Source: an uncultured Lachnospiraceae bacterium (GTDB taxonomy: Bacteria; Bacillota; Clostridia; Lachnospirales; Lachnospiraceae). From it: a stretch of 64,000 bases of DNA. The stretch's first letter is position 1. Each line of letters opens with the position of its first letter. The stretch covers positions 53,302 to 117,301 of the forward strand of contig CAJUJG010000004.1 of assembly GCA_910586715.1 (NCBI GenBank). Direction: 5' to 3'. The position numbers and the translations under genes are program-made. This document shows, piece after piece, positions 52,996 through 61,424 of the stretch. The notes below the pieces were generated by a model that ran no database searches, was not told the DNA's origin, and saw only the letters and a list, made by a program, of their open reading frames with translations.

Positions 52996-53718
52996 TCTGC
53001 CATCTTTTCCTATCTTTTCCACCACTCCTGTTTCCAACAATACATTCAGAAGTGTTCCTGCGCGCTGCTGCGGTATTTTTGCAGCTTTTCCAAAATCTTT
53101 GGATGTAAATTGTTCCGGCAGTGAATCAGGAAGAAATTTCAAATAGTCTGCCATCGAATCAATCCGCACTTCATCATAAATATCAACAGGAATTCCGTCC
53201 ATTCTCGATGAACCCCTTTTTTTATTATAACTCCATCCGTTTAAATAACGTGTTTCTTCCACGTCAATCAGGGATATAATAAAATGGAGTCTTGGATTGT
53301 GTATAAACATTTTTATTTTATAAAGCTCCGGTATAATCTGATACTGTGTGCCTGTCTTGGGTGATTTGCGTTTTGGAGAAAGCTCACCGGTCTCCATATC
53401 AAGCCATGAAATCCATTTATGGTGTGCCACGGGATAAATAATTGTAACATCGTGTTCCTGAAGAAAATATTGCAGTTTATTGCGCATGGTGTTAAAATTT
53501 CTTGTCTGTACTTCAAAAATTTCACCGTCCACGCAAATATCTGCCACATATGGACCGATTTTTATCTCATGATAAGAAGAATCAGGTGCATAATAATATT
53601 TTAGAACGCTGTGGATTGTTTTTTCCCGTAATGTTCCGATGCCGTTTTGACCCTGAAGTTTTCCAATCATTTCATAACATGCTTCGGAAAAGAGTTTTTT
53701 ATCTACTGTTTTTTGCAT
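52954..53718 (-). CDS. Predicted PD-(D/E)XK-fold protein with winged helix
   Basis: A 254-residue protein of unknown function. Residues 40-75 read as a restriction-endonuclease-like core: YHEIKIGPYVADICVDGEIFEVQTRNF, with the spaced E...D...ExQ residues of that fold, and IIYPVAHHKWISWLD as a following strand. The last 60 residues look like a winged helix (FTSKDFGKAAKIPQQRAGTLLNVLLETGVV). It could be a DNA-binding nuclease-like regulator. Its 3' end lies inside repeat B, whose hairpin encodes the last residues. Confidence 0.62.
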   Translation of the reverse strand: MQKTVDKKLFSEACYEMIGKLQGQNGIGTLREKTIHSVLKYYYAPDSSYHEIKIGPYVADICVDGEIFEVQTRNFNTMRNKLQYFLQEHDVTIIYPVAHHKWISWLDMETGELSPKRKSPKTGTQYQIIPELYKIKMFIHNPRLHFIISLIDVEETRYLNGWSYNKKRGSSRMDGIPVDIYDEVRIDSMADYLKFLPDSLPEQFTSKDFGKAAKIPQQRAGTLLNVLLETGVVEKIGKDGRSYLYQVKCLQAAT

Positions 53719-53782
53719 ATGGGTAACCTCTTAGTTTACTCATTTTATTTTATCAAAAAAGTATCACTTTTTCTATATTATG

Positions 53783-53816
53783 TTGTAAAATCAAGGTTTT
53801 TGTAGTAAACTACAAA
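53783..53816 (+). promoter_or_regulatory. Promoter overlapped by a perfect palindrome (operator candidate)
   Basis: TTGTAA (53783-53788), 17 bases, then TAAACT (53806-53811). The -10 box lies within the perfect 18-bp palindrome TTTGTAGTAAACTACAAA (53799-53816), so a repressor bound there would block the operon that starts at 53866. Confidence 0.65.
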
Positions 53817-53865
53817 GTAATTAATATATGTAAATTTTATTAACTTCAGGAGATTTTATAGATAA

Positions 53866-55188
53866 ATGCAAATAAAAGAAGGTAATGCAGATCATCCTCA
53901 AAATATCAGAAATAAAATTGTCGGGTTTTTATTTCCTGTTATGATTTTTTTTATGTTGGTGCTTGTTCTTTTAGGGCGCTCTTTAAGAGGAAAAGAAAGC
54001 GAAAAGATGAATGAAAATAAATGGGTAGCATCAGATTATTATCCATTTGAAGAAAGAGAAGAAAATAAAGAAGAAAATATCAAAACAGAAAAAAATATTC
54101 TTGATAACATTTCTGAGAAAATTTCAAAAATGAAACAGAAAACGGAATCTTATGTTGCGGAATCATTTTATTTCAGGATGCCGTTTGTTTTAATTAGAAA
54201 ATGGAGTGATAAGGCAGTGGGAATAGATATGACCACTTCTCTTTGTGTTGCACAAAATAATCAATATGATATTGAAGATGTTGTATTGCCATACAAAAAT
54301 GATTATTTGGGATTTGTTGTGGACGATATGGATATTACGGAAAGAATAAACAATTTAACGGATTTTGGATTGCAGATGAAAGAAGAAGGAAGAAATTTTT
54401 TATTTTTTGAAGTTCCCGGAAAATACGGGGAAAATGTTAATTTTCCGAGTTATTTTGAAGAGAAAGAGAAGGAAATTAAAGAGGCATTTGAAGAAAAGGG
54501 ACTGGATTTTTTCCGTGTTTCAGATGCAATAAAAGAACAGCAATTGGATGAGTTATCATTATTTTTTAAAACAGATCATCACTGGCTTCCATCTACCGGC
54601 ATTTGGGCAGATCAACTTTTATGTGAGGAATTCAATAAAAGATATGGTTATGATATTGATACTTCCGTATTTGATATGGAAAACTATGATGTAAGCATAT
54701 TGAAGGATTTTTCCTTGGGTTCCCAAGGAAAAAAAGTAACGGAAGTATACTGCGAAAAAGAAGATTTTCCGGTTATATATCCTAAGTATGATACAGATTT
54801 AGAAGTTTTTATTTCAGGAAAGAATAAATCGTTTAGTGGAAGCATCGCAGATACTTTACTGGACAGCTCTGCTTTTGATGAAACAAATATTTATAAAAAG
54901 TATGATTATACTTTTTATGGCTATGGGGATAATGCGCTTGTTACGATTCACAATAATGAAATTCATGATGACAGTCATGTTTTGATGATAAAAATATCAT
55001 TTGCAGATTCTATGTATCCTTATTTGTCAGCCGTTTTTGAAAATCTTGATGTTATAGATTTGCGGACTTTTAATGGGAGTCTGCAAAGTTATATCAAGGA
55101 AACAAATCCGGATACGGTAGTTGTTGTATACGGCGTGACATCCTTTTTTGGTGAGGAAATTGAGGGGTGGACTTGTGATTTCCGTTAG
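53866..55188 (+). CDS. AlgX/AlgJ-like DHHW-type surface protein (DltD-like role)
   Basis: A 440-residue protein with an N-terminal membrane anchor (about residues 20-42), a charged coiled stretch and an extracellular SGNH-like domain. The diagnostic FFKTDHHWLPSTG lies near residue 235, and the late nucleophile strand VLMIKISFADSMYPYLSAVF keeps the Ser but has KIS where relatives have GDS. Such proteins work with MBOAT acyltransferases in polysaccharide or teichoic acid acylation. It is the first gene of the four-gene operon. Catalytic competence is uncertain because of the altered motif. Confidence 0.75.
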   Translation: MQIKEGNADHPQNIRNKIVGFLFPVMIFFMLVLVLLGRSLRGKESEKMNENKWVASDYYPFEEREENKEENIKTEKNILDNISEKISKMKQKTESYVAESFYFRMPFVLIRKWSDKAVGIDMTTSLCVAQNNQYDIEDVVLPYKNDYLGFVVDDMDITERINNLTDFGLQMKEEGRNFLFFEVPGKYGENVNFPSYFEEKEKEIKEAFEEKGLDFFRVSDAIKEQQLDELSLFFKTDHHWLPSTGIWADQLLCEEFNKRYGYDIDTSVFDMENYDVSILKDFSLGSQGKKVTEVYCEKEDFPVIYPKYDTDLEVFISGKNKSFSGSIADTLLDSSAFDETNIYKKYDYTFYGYGDNALVTIHNNEIHDDSHVLMIKISFADSMYPYLSAVFENLDVIDLRTFNGSLQSYIKETNPDTVVVVYGVTSFFGEEIEGWTCDFR

Positions 55189-55204
55189 GAGGGATAGATA
55201 GACT

Positions 55205-56665
55205 ATGGTTTTTTCGAATGGAGTATTTTTATTTTTGTTTTTGCCAATTGCGCTGTTTGTCTATTACAGCCCATTTTGTAAAAATATTAAAGTAAAGAAT
55301 AGTTGGCTTCTTCTTATATCGCTTGGATTTTATGCATGGGGAGAGCCAATATATATTTTATTGATGTTGTTATCAATTTTTGTGAATTGGATATTAGGAA
55401 AATGGGTATCTGTTTATCCTAAAACATCAAAAGGGAAAAAAATCGTCGCCATTTCCTGTATTTACAATTTAGGTGTATTGTTTGTTTTCAAGTATGTATC
55501 ATGGCTGCTTGGAAGCTTTGGATTGGTCGATAAAAACAGTCCCATTGCACAAATAGCATTGCCAATTGGTATTTCTTTTTATACATTTCAGGCGCTGTCC
55601 TATGTAATTGACGTATATCGGGGAAAAGAACAGGCACAGGAAAATATACTGGATGTTGGATTATATATCGCTTTTTTTCCGCAATTGATTGCCGGACCGA
55701 TTGTCCGATATGGAACAATATCCAGGCAGCTGAGGGAAAGAAAACATAGTTTTGACATGTTTTGTGACGGAGTATGGCGGTTTTCCATAGGATTGTCTAA
55801 AAAACTTTTACTGTCTAATCAATTAGCAGTAGCAGCAGATCTTGCGTTTGGAAGGAATGCTGGTGAACGGTCAGTAGTTTTTGCATGGTTTGGCGCACTT
55901 GCTTTTATGCTTCAGATTTATTTTGATTTTTCCGGATATTCTGATATGGCAATCGGACTTGGAAAAATGTTTGGTTTTGAATTTTTGGAAAATTTCAATT
56001 ATCCGTATGTTTCACGTTCTATTACGGAATATTGGAGACGGTGGCATATTTCATTGGGAGAATGGTTCCGTGATTATCTATATTATCCGTTGTCTTTTGG
56101 ACCGGCAATTAAGGTTCGGAAAGCAGCAGCCCAAAAGTGGGGACGTAAAACAGCAGGTATTGTTTCAAGTGCATTTTCATTGTTTATTGTTTGGATGGCA
56201 ACAGGTATATGGCATGGTGCCAATTGGACGTTTGTCGTGTGGGGATTGATACAGTTTGTTTTTATTTTTTGGGAACAATACCGAAAACCTTTAAAAAATG
56301 AAAAATTTGGAAATGTAGTTGCTTTTATCACAACATTTTTGGTTATATTATTTACAAAAGTAATTTTTAAAGCAGATTCCATAAGCCATGCAGTTCATTA
56401 CTATGCATCTATGCTGCATTTAAGTGGAAATAACTGGGTTGATGAATATGGAATATACTGGATTGGACAATACAAAAGCTTTTTGGTTATCGGTCTGATA
56501 TTTTCATTTCCTGTATTGGAATGTATTACAAAATGTATCAGAAATAAACGGGTAAAAATGATATGGAACATCGGAGAGGCAGTTGTAATGTGTTTTCTGT
56601 TGGTGCTAAATATCTGTTATGCAGTAAGCGGCGGATACAATCCGTTTATATATTTTAATTTTTAA
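55205..56665 (+). CDS. MBOAT O-acyltransferase (AlgI/DltB-like)
   Basis: A 486-residue multi-spanning membrane protein with the family core: IALPIGISFYTFQALSYVIDVYRG, FFPQLIAGPIVRY, YFDFSGYSDMAIGLGKMFG, and ITEYWRRWHISLGEWFRDYLYYPL, with the catalytic His in ATGIWHGANWTFVVWG. It transfers acyl groups across or at the membrane to surface glycopolymers. It lies 16 bp after the DHHW gene and before the carrier-protein gene, as in a Dlt-like set. Confidence 0.94.
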   Translation: MVFSNGVFLFLFLPIALFVYYSPFCKNIKVKNSWLLLISLGFYAWGEPIYILLMLLSIFVNWILGKWVSVYPKTSKGKKIVAISCIYNLGVLFVFKYVSWLLGSFGLVDKNSPIAQIALPIGISFYTFQALSYVIDVYRGKEQAQENILDVGLYIAFFPQLIAGPIVRYGTISRQLRERKHSFDMFCDGVWRFSIGLSKKLLLSNQLAVAADLAFGRNAGERSVVFAWFGALAFMLQIYFDFSGYSDMAIGLGKMFGFEFLENFNYPYVSRSITEYWRRWHISLGEWFRDYLYYPLSFGPAIKVRKAAAQKWGRKTAGIVSSAFSLFIVWMATGIWHGANWTFVVWGLIQFVFIFWEQYRKPLKNEKFGNVVAFITTFLVILFTKVIFKADSISHAVHYYASMLHLSGNNWVDEYGIYWIGQYKSFLVIGLIFSFPVLECITKCIRNKRVKMIWNIGEAVVMCFLLVLNICYAVSGGYNPFIYFNF

Positions 56666-56716
56666 GATTTATTTTATATCTATGCCTGAATTTACAGGTA
56701 TGGAGGAAATCGGAGG

Positions 56717-56965
56717 ATGAATATGAAAGAAGAAATGAAGAAAAAAATTTTAGAATTGGTAGAAGAGGTTCTTCCGCAGATTGATTTTACTGCATCAAAT
56801 TCTCTTGTAGATGATGGAATATTGGATTCTATTTCTATTGTTACGCTTGTTTCAGAGCTTTCGATGGAGTTTGATGTTGTTTTTGATATGAATGAATTGG
56901 AACCGGCGGATTTAAATTCATTAGATGCAATTGCGGAAACAGTGCTCCGGCTGCAGAAACAGTAG
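56717..56965 (+). CDS. Acyl/aminoacyl carrier protein (DltC-like)
   Basis: An 82-residue carrier protein. The phosphopantetheine Ser lies in VDDGILDSISIVTLV (about residue 38), a DGxLDS pattern closer to DltC than to fatty-acid AcpP. It is negatively charged and helical. It sits between the MBOAT gene and the ligase gene and probably receives the activated acyl group from the ligase. Confidence 0.9.
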   Translation: MNMKEEMKKKILELVEEVLPQIDFTASNSLVDDGILDSISIVTLVSELSMEFDVVFDMNELEPADLNSLDAIAETVLRLQKQ

Positions 56966-56980
56966 GGGAGGATTATGCAT

Positions 56981-59023
56981 ATGTATAGTACCATTGTAGA
57001 AGCAGTTCTTGATCATGCATCTAAGGAACCGCAGAAAATTGCCATAGGTTTTAAGGATTGTAAGGTTACGTATCAGGAACTTGCAGTTCAGATGAAAACA
57101 GCAGCATATCTTTTCAGTAAAAAATATAATATATCTTCTAGTGATAAAGTTATAATCAGTGCAACATCAAAAATAGAATATATTGTCAGTTTATTAGGAG
57201 TTCAATATTTGAACGCTATATCTGTTCCGATAGATAAAAGCGCATTGGAAAAAAATATTTGTGATATATATCAGTTTATTTCTCCAAAACTGCTCCTTAC
57301 AGATAATCGAATTGTATCGGATGCTGTAAAAAACGTTTCATTGTCAGGTTTTTATGAAGAGGTATTGGAGGAATCAGGAAAAGAAATAGTCAATATGGAT
57401 TATGTTGTTCCAAAAAAGGAATCTGTTGCAGAAATGCTTTTTACAACCGGTACTACAGGAACACCAAAAGGAGCAATGCTTACTTATGGAAATATATATG
57501 CCAGCACCCATAATACATGGCATGGCGTTCATATGGAAGAATCTGATGTTGTATTAATTCCGCTTCCGCTAAATCATTCTGTCGGTATGCGCGTACTTCG
57601 TACAATTCTTTATATTGGAGCTACAGTCATACTTCAGAATGGATTTATGTTTCCAAAAGAACTGACGGAAAATGTAAATAAATTTTCTTGTACGGCGCTT
57701 GTAGGTGTTCCGGCGTCTTTGGAACTGCTGATGCGTCAAATGGGACAGGAATTTGTTCATACATTGGGCAGACTTCGGTATATAGAAGTAGGGGCAGGTT
57801 CTTTAAGTTATGACATGAAAAAAAAGCTTGTGAAATTTTTACCAAATACAATAATTTACAATACATGGGGCTCTACCGAAACGGGAGGAGCAATTTTTTT
57901 GAATGTTACAGAACATCCGGATAAACTGGCGTCTCTTGGTAAACCTGCCAAAGGAGTACGTCTGAAGGTGGTAGATGAATTTGGAAAGGAAATTAAAGCG
58001 AAAGATATTAATACAGCGGGACGTATGGTTATGCAGGGCGATATGCAGATGGCAGGATATTATAATCTTCCCGAAATAAATGCGGCTACGCTTGTTGATG
58101 GATGGCTCTATACGAATGACTTGGTTTATACGGATGAAGACGGTTATGTTTATATGCTTGGCAGGGCAGATGATATTATCAATGTAGGCGGTGAAAAAGT
58201 ATCACCGTTAGAAGTAGAAAATATTGCATCGGAATCGGATCAGATCCGTGAGTGCGCATGTATTGGCGTTTCAGATCCGGAGGGTATGTTAGGTCAGGTA
58301 CCAGTATTATATGTTGTACCAGAGGGTGCAGATATTGACAAGAAACAGTTGGCGCGTTTTCTTTCGGAAAGGCTGGAAAGCTATAAATTACCTCATAAAT
58401 ATGTTACTTTGGATGAACTTCCGCGCAATCGTATGAAAAAACTGGACCGGAAAACATTGCATGAAATGTGGAATAAAAACGGAGAGGAAGACCTTATAAA
58501 TGATACGGTTCGGACAATCTTAAATAGGCATAGTGTAAGGGAATTTGACAATAAACATATATCGCGCCCTTTATTGGAGATGATTGTAAAAGCTGGTATT
58601 CAGGCGCCAAGCAGTCACAATATGCAGACATGGCGTTTTACAATTGTCCGCAATAAGGATAAGATAGAGGCACTGAAATGCCAGATAAAAGAAACTGCGG
58701 AGGAAAAAAATGTTCATTTTTATGGAATGCAAAATCCGGATACGTTAATTATCATATCAAATGACAGACGTAATGAAAATGGTATTCAGGATAGTTCGTG
58801 TGCGGCAGAAAATATTATGTTGGCGGCACAATCTTATGGAATTGGCTCTGTATGGATTAATGCTCTTAAGACAATTTGTGATGAACCAAAACTACGTGAT
58901 ATTCTCACTTCTTATGGAATACCGCAGCGTCATGTTGTATGGTCTGTAATTGCTATGGGTTATCCTGCAGGACAGCCAAAAATAATTGCAAGAAAGCCAA
59001 ATGTAGTAGGATGGGTTGAATAG
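56981..59023 (+). CDS. AMP-dependent acyl ligase fused to a nitroreductase domain
   Basis: A 680-residue fusion. Residues 1-500 are an adenylating enzyme: A3 loop MLFTTGTTGTPKGAML (about 155-170), A5 YNTWGSTETGG, A7/A8 YTNDLVYTDEDGYVYMLGRADDIINVGG, and the A10 Lys in RNRMKKLDRKTL. Residues 510-682 are a nitroreductase: ILNRHSVREFDNKHI, then QAPSSHNMQTWRF, the FMN-binding pattern, and a late YGIGSVWINALK. The ligase should load the carrier encoded upstream. The nitroreductase may oxidise or reduce the bound acyl group. The ATG at 56981 is preferred by ribosome binding site spacing. Confidence 0.88.
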   Translation: MYSTIVEAVLDHASKEPQKIAIGFKDCKVTYQELAVQMKTAAYLFSKKYNISSSDKVIISATSKIEYIVSLLGVQYLNAISVPIDKSALEKNICDIYQFISPKLLLTDNRIVSDAVKNVSLSGFYEEVLEESGKEIVNMDYVVPKKESVAEMLFTTGTTGTPKGAMLTYGNIYASTHNTWHGVHMEESDVVLIPLPLNHSVGMRVLRTILYIGATVILQNGFMFPKELTENVNKFSCTALVGVPASLELLMRQMGQEFVHTLGRLRYIEVGAGSLSYDMKKKLVKFLPNTIIYNTWGSTETGGAIFLNVTEHPDKLASLGKPAKGVRLKVVDEFGKEIKAKDINTAGRMVMQGDMQMAGYYNLPEINAATLVDGWLYTNDLVYTDEDGYVYMLGRADDIINVGGEKVSPLEVENIASESDQIRECACIGVSDPEGMLGQVPVLYVVPEGADIDKKQLARFLSERLESYKLPHKYVTLDELPRNRMKKLDRKTLHEMWNKNGEEDLINDTVRTILNRHSVREFDNKHISRPLLEMIVKAGIQAPSSHNMQTWRFTIVRNKDKIEALKCQIKETAEEKNVHFYGMQNPDTLIIISNDRRNENGIQDSSCAAENIMLAAQSYGIGSVWINALKTICDEPKLRDILTSYGIPQRHVVWSVIAMGYPAGQPKIIARKPNVVGWVE

Positions 59024-59046
59024 TAATAGGGATATTAAGGAATAGA

Positions 59047-60576
59047 ATGAGAATTATAAAAAGTAAATATTATGGAATTATACGCGGTGTTACGGTTGGT
59101 ATCGCGTTTTTCCTTCAGATAGGAATTATGGTATTTTTATCTATGTACCTGATTCAATTTGCGACCGAAATCTACTTTATATTAGAACTCATCAGTATTG
59201 CAATTGCTTTTGAGCTGGTTAATAATGCGGAATCTTATAAAATAGGATGGATTGTCATTATTTTAGTTCTTCCTGTTGCGGGTTTGTTTTTATATTCCAT
59301 GTGGGGAAGAAGCCGCAAAAACTCAAGATATTTCAGACGTTTTAGGGAAATTGACGCGAACCGGACAAGACAGATTATGAATGATGATGCAGTAGCGCAG
59401 GATTTGGAAATTGATCATCCCAATAAAGTACAGATTAGCCGGTATTTGCGCAAGGAAGGTTTTCCAATTTATAAAAATACAAAAGTTGTTTATTATGAGG
59501 TAGGTGAGAAAGTCCTTTCTGCAATGATTGCAGATATGAAAATTGCGAAAAAGTTTATTTTTATGGAATATTTTATTGTTTCCGAAGGCAGGATTTGGGA
59601 AGAAATTCTTGAAATTCTTACACAAAAAGTAAAAGAAGGTGTAGAAGTAAAACTGTTGTTCGATGACTTTGGGACGTTAAAAATAAATACACATGCGTTT
59701 CGGACTGAAATAAAAGCCCGGGGAATTCAGATGTGTATTTTTAATCCAATACACGCAGATGTAGCGCGCATGTCGTTTAATTATCGAAATCATCAGAAGA
59801 TTACTGTAATAGACGGCAATATTGCTTATACAGGCGGATTTAATCTCGCAGATGAGTATGCCAATTATGTGCAGCGGTTTGGTCATTGGAAGGATTCCGG
59901 TATGCGCCTTTGTGGAGAGGGCGTATATAGTTTTACATGCTTTTTTCTTGATATGTGGCGTATTTCCAATAAAAACATAAAGATAGAAAACGAAGCATAT
60001 AAACCAAGCATAAATTTAGAGGAAGAAGGTTATGTGCAGCCATTTATGGGTGGTCCGCACAGAAATCCCCACAATCCGACAGAAGGTGCGTATACGCGTA
60101 TGATAAACAAGGCAAGGGATTATATTTATATTACGACGCCATATCTTGTTCTTGACCAAAAGATGCTTGAGGATCTTACCAGCGCGGCGGAGAGTGGTGT
60201 AGATGTACGTATTATAGTACCGAAGATTTATGATAAGTGGTATGTTTATATGGTGAATGTTTCAAATTATGGAAAGCTTATGGAAGCTGGTGTTCAGGTT
60301 TATGAATATACACCGGGATTTATACATGCCAAAAATGTTGTGGTAGATGATGAATGTGCGATTTGCGGGACAATTAATACGGATTATAGAAGTTTTTATC
60401 TGCACTATGAATGCGGTGTATTTGTGAGTGAAATAGATGCGGTAAAGGATATGAAGGACGACTTTTTAAATACGATTGAGCAATGCGATGCGATGGATAT
60501 GATTCGATGGTCAAAGCGTCCGATTGGAAATAAGCTGATACAAGGAATGCTGAAAATAATTTCGCCGTTATTATGA
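59047..60576 (+). CDS. cls: Cardiolipin synthase (PLD family)
   Basis: A 509-residue membrane enzyme with two N-terminal membrane helices and two PLD motifs: FNYRNHQKITVIDGNIAYTGG and GFIHAKNVVVDDECAICGTINTDYRS. It joins two phosphatidylglycerols to cardiolipin. It lies 23 bp after the ligase-nitroreductase gene on the same strand and is probably co-transcribed, linking the acylation operon with membrane-lipid supply. Confidence 0.94.
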   Translation: MRIIKSKYYGIIRGVTVGIAFFLQIGIMVFLSMYLIQFATEIYFILELISIAIAFELVNNAESYKIGWIVIILVLPVAGLFLYSMWGRSRKNSRYFRRFREIDANRTRQIMNDDAVAQDLEIDHPNKVQISRYLRKEGFPIYKNTKVVYYEVGEKVLSAMIADMKIAKKFIFMEYFIVSEGRIWEEILEILTQKVKEGVEVKLLFDDFGTLKINTHAFRTEIKARGIQMCIFNPIHADVARMSFNYRNHQKITVIDGNIAYTGGFNLADEYANYVQRFGHWKDSGMRLCGEGVYSFTCFFLDMWRISNKNIKIENEAYKPSINLEEEGYVQPFMGGPHRNPHNPTEGAYTRMINKARDYIYITTPYLVLDQKMLEDLTSAAESGVDVRIIVPKIYDKWYVYMVNVSNYGKLMEAGVQVYEYTPGFIHAKNVVVDDECAICGTINTDYRSFYLHYECGVFVSEIDAVKDMKDDFLNTIEQCDAMDMIRWSKRPIGNKLIQGMLKIISPLL

Positions 60577-60605
60577 GAAACAAATATTAAGTGTTTGTAT
60601 AAAAT

Positions 60606-60630
60606 AAAAAAGTGCTTCTAGCACTTTTTT
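60606..60630. terminator. Bidirectional terminator between cls and cheY
   Basis: AAAAAAGTGCT and AGCACTTTTTT pair around a TCT/short loop, with T-runs on both strands. Confidence 0.88.
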
Positions 60631-60652
60631 ATTGCAGTATGAAATTATGAAT

Positions 60653-61015
60653 TTATCCGATTACCTTTTTTAATGCTTCCAAAACTCGTTCTGCCTGGAA
60701 CGGTTTTACAATAAAGTCTTTTGCTCCTGATTGGATTGCTTCGATAACCATTGCCTGCTGACCCATCGCCGAACACATAATAACTGTTGCGTTCGGATCA
60801 TTGCCTTTAATTGCTTTTAGTGCCTGTATTCCGTCCATTTCCGGCATTGTGATGTCCATAAGCACGAGATCTGGCTTTGTTTCATTGTACTTATCTACAG
60901 CTATCTTTCCGTTTTCTGCTTCCGCAGCAACATTATATCCGTTTTTCGTCAAAATGTCTTTAATCATCATTCTCATAAAAGCTGCATCATCGACAATTAA
61001 AATATTTTTTGCCAT
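60653..61015 (-). CDS. cheY: CheY-like chemotaxis response regulator
   Basis: A 120-residue single receiver domain: ILIVDDAAFMRMM, the phosphorylated Asp in LVLMDITMPEMDG (about residue 54), Ser/Thr in IMCSAMG and Lys in FIVKPFQ. The sequence is very close to the CheY class with PxxGF-like MPEMDG loop. Phosphorylated CheY controls flagellar rotation. It lies alone on the minus strand with a sigma-A-like promoter (TAGACA at 61122, TAGAAT at 61099), so it is not part of a flagellar operon here. Confidence 0.9.
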   Translation of the reverse strand: MAKNILIVDDAAFMRMMIKDILTKNGYNVAAEAENGKIAVDKYNETKPDLVLMDITMPEMDGIQALKAIKGNDPNATVIMCSAMGQQAMVIEAIQSGAKDFIVKPFQAERVLEALKKVIG

Positions 61016-61093
61016 TTTAGTTCCTCCTCTGGAATAATCTATGAAATGGAATATGTATATTCATGAAACCATTTTTAGATGTCGCTCAGATAT

Positions 61094-61122
61094 ATTCTAC
61101 AATTATTTTTAAATTTTGTCTA
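61094..61122 (-). promoter_or_regulatory. Promoter of cheY
   Basis: On the minus strand TAGACA (61122-61117), 17 bases, TAGAAT (61099-61094), about 80 bp before the ATG. Confidence 0.6.
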
Positions 61123-61274
61123 TATGAGAGTGAAAATAAATTTGTTATATTTCAGCTATATTTCATATTTTATTATTTTTCAAGCAATCTGACAGGTTAG
61201 AACGCTAGTTCAAAACTAAAAAAATTGCACAAATTTTTTTCCGGTTTCAAAAATTTTAAAAAATTAAAAAAAGG

Positions 61275-61302
61275 TTGATAATACGGGGGGGTGGTGTATT
61301 AT
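61275..61302 (+). promoter_or_regulatory. Promoter with a G7 tract before the large secreted protein gene
   Basis: TTGATA (61275-61280), 16 bases, TATTAT (61297-61302). The spacer holds seven consecutive G (61285-61291). Slippage in that tract would change the promoter spacing. The rest of the 61123-61424 gap is AT-rich with no gene. Confidence 0.55.
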
Positions 61303-61424
61303 ATAAATATAGTCATTTTGTTATTAATTGGGTTTTCGATCATTTTGGCTTTTGTGCCGGATTTAGGAATTATCCATATGGGTAAACAATCAGAAATGGC
61401 AGAAACATACAAGGAGGAAAATGT

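Noticed and set aside
61300..61424. A c-di-GMP-type riboswitch before the large secreted protein
   Set aside because: The leader lacks the conserved riboswitch core and is too short after the proposed promoter.
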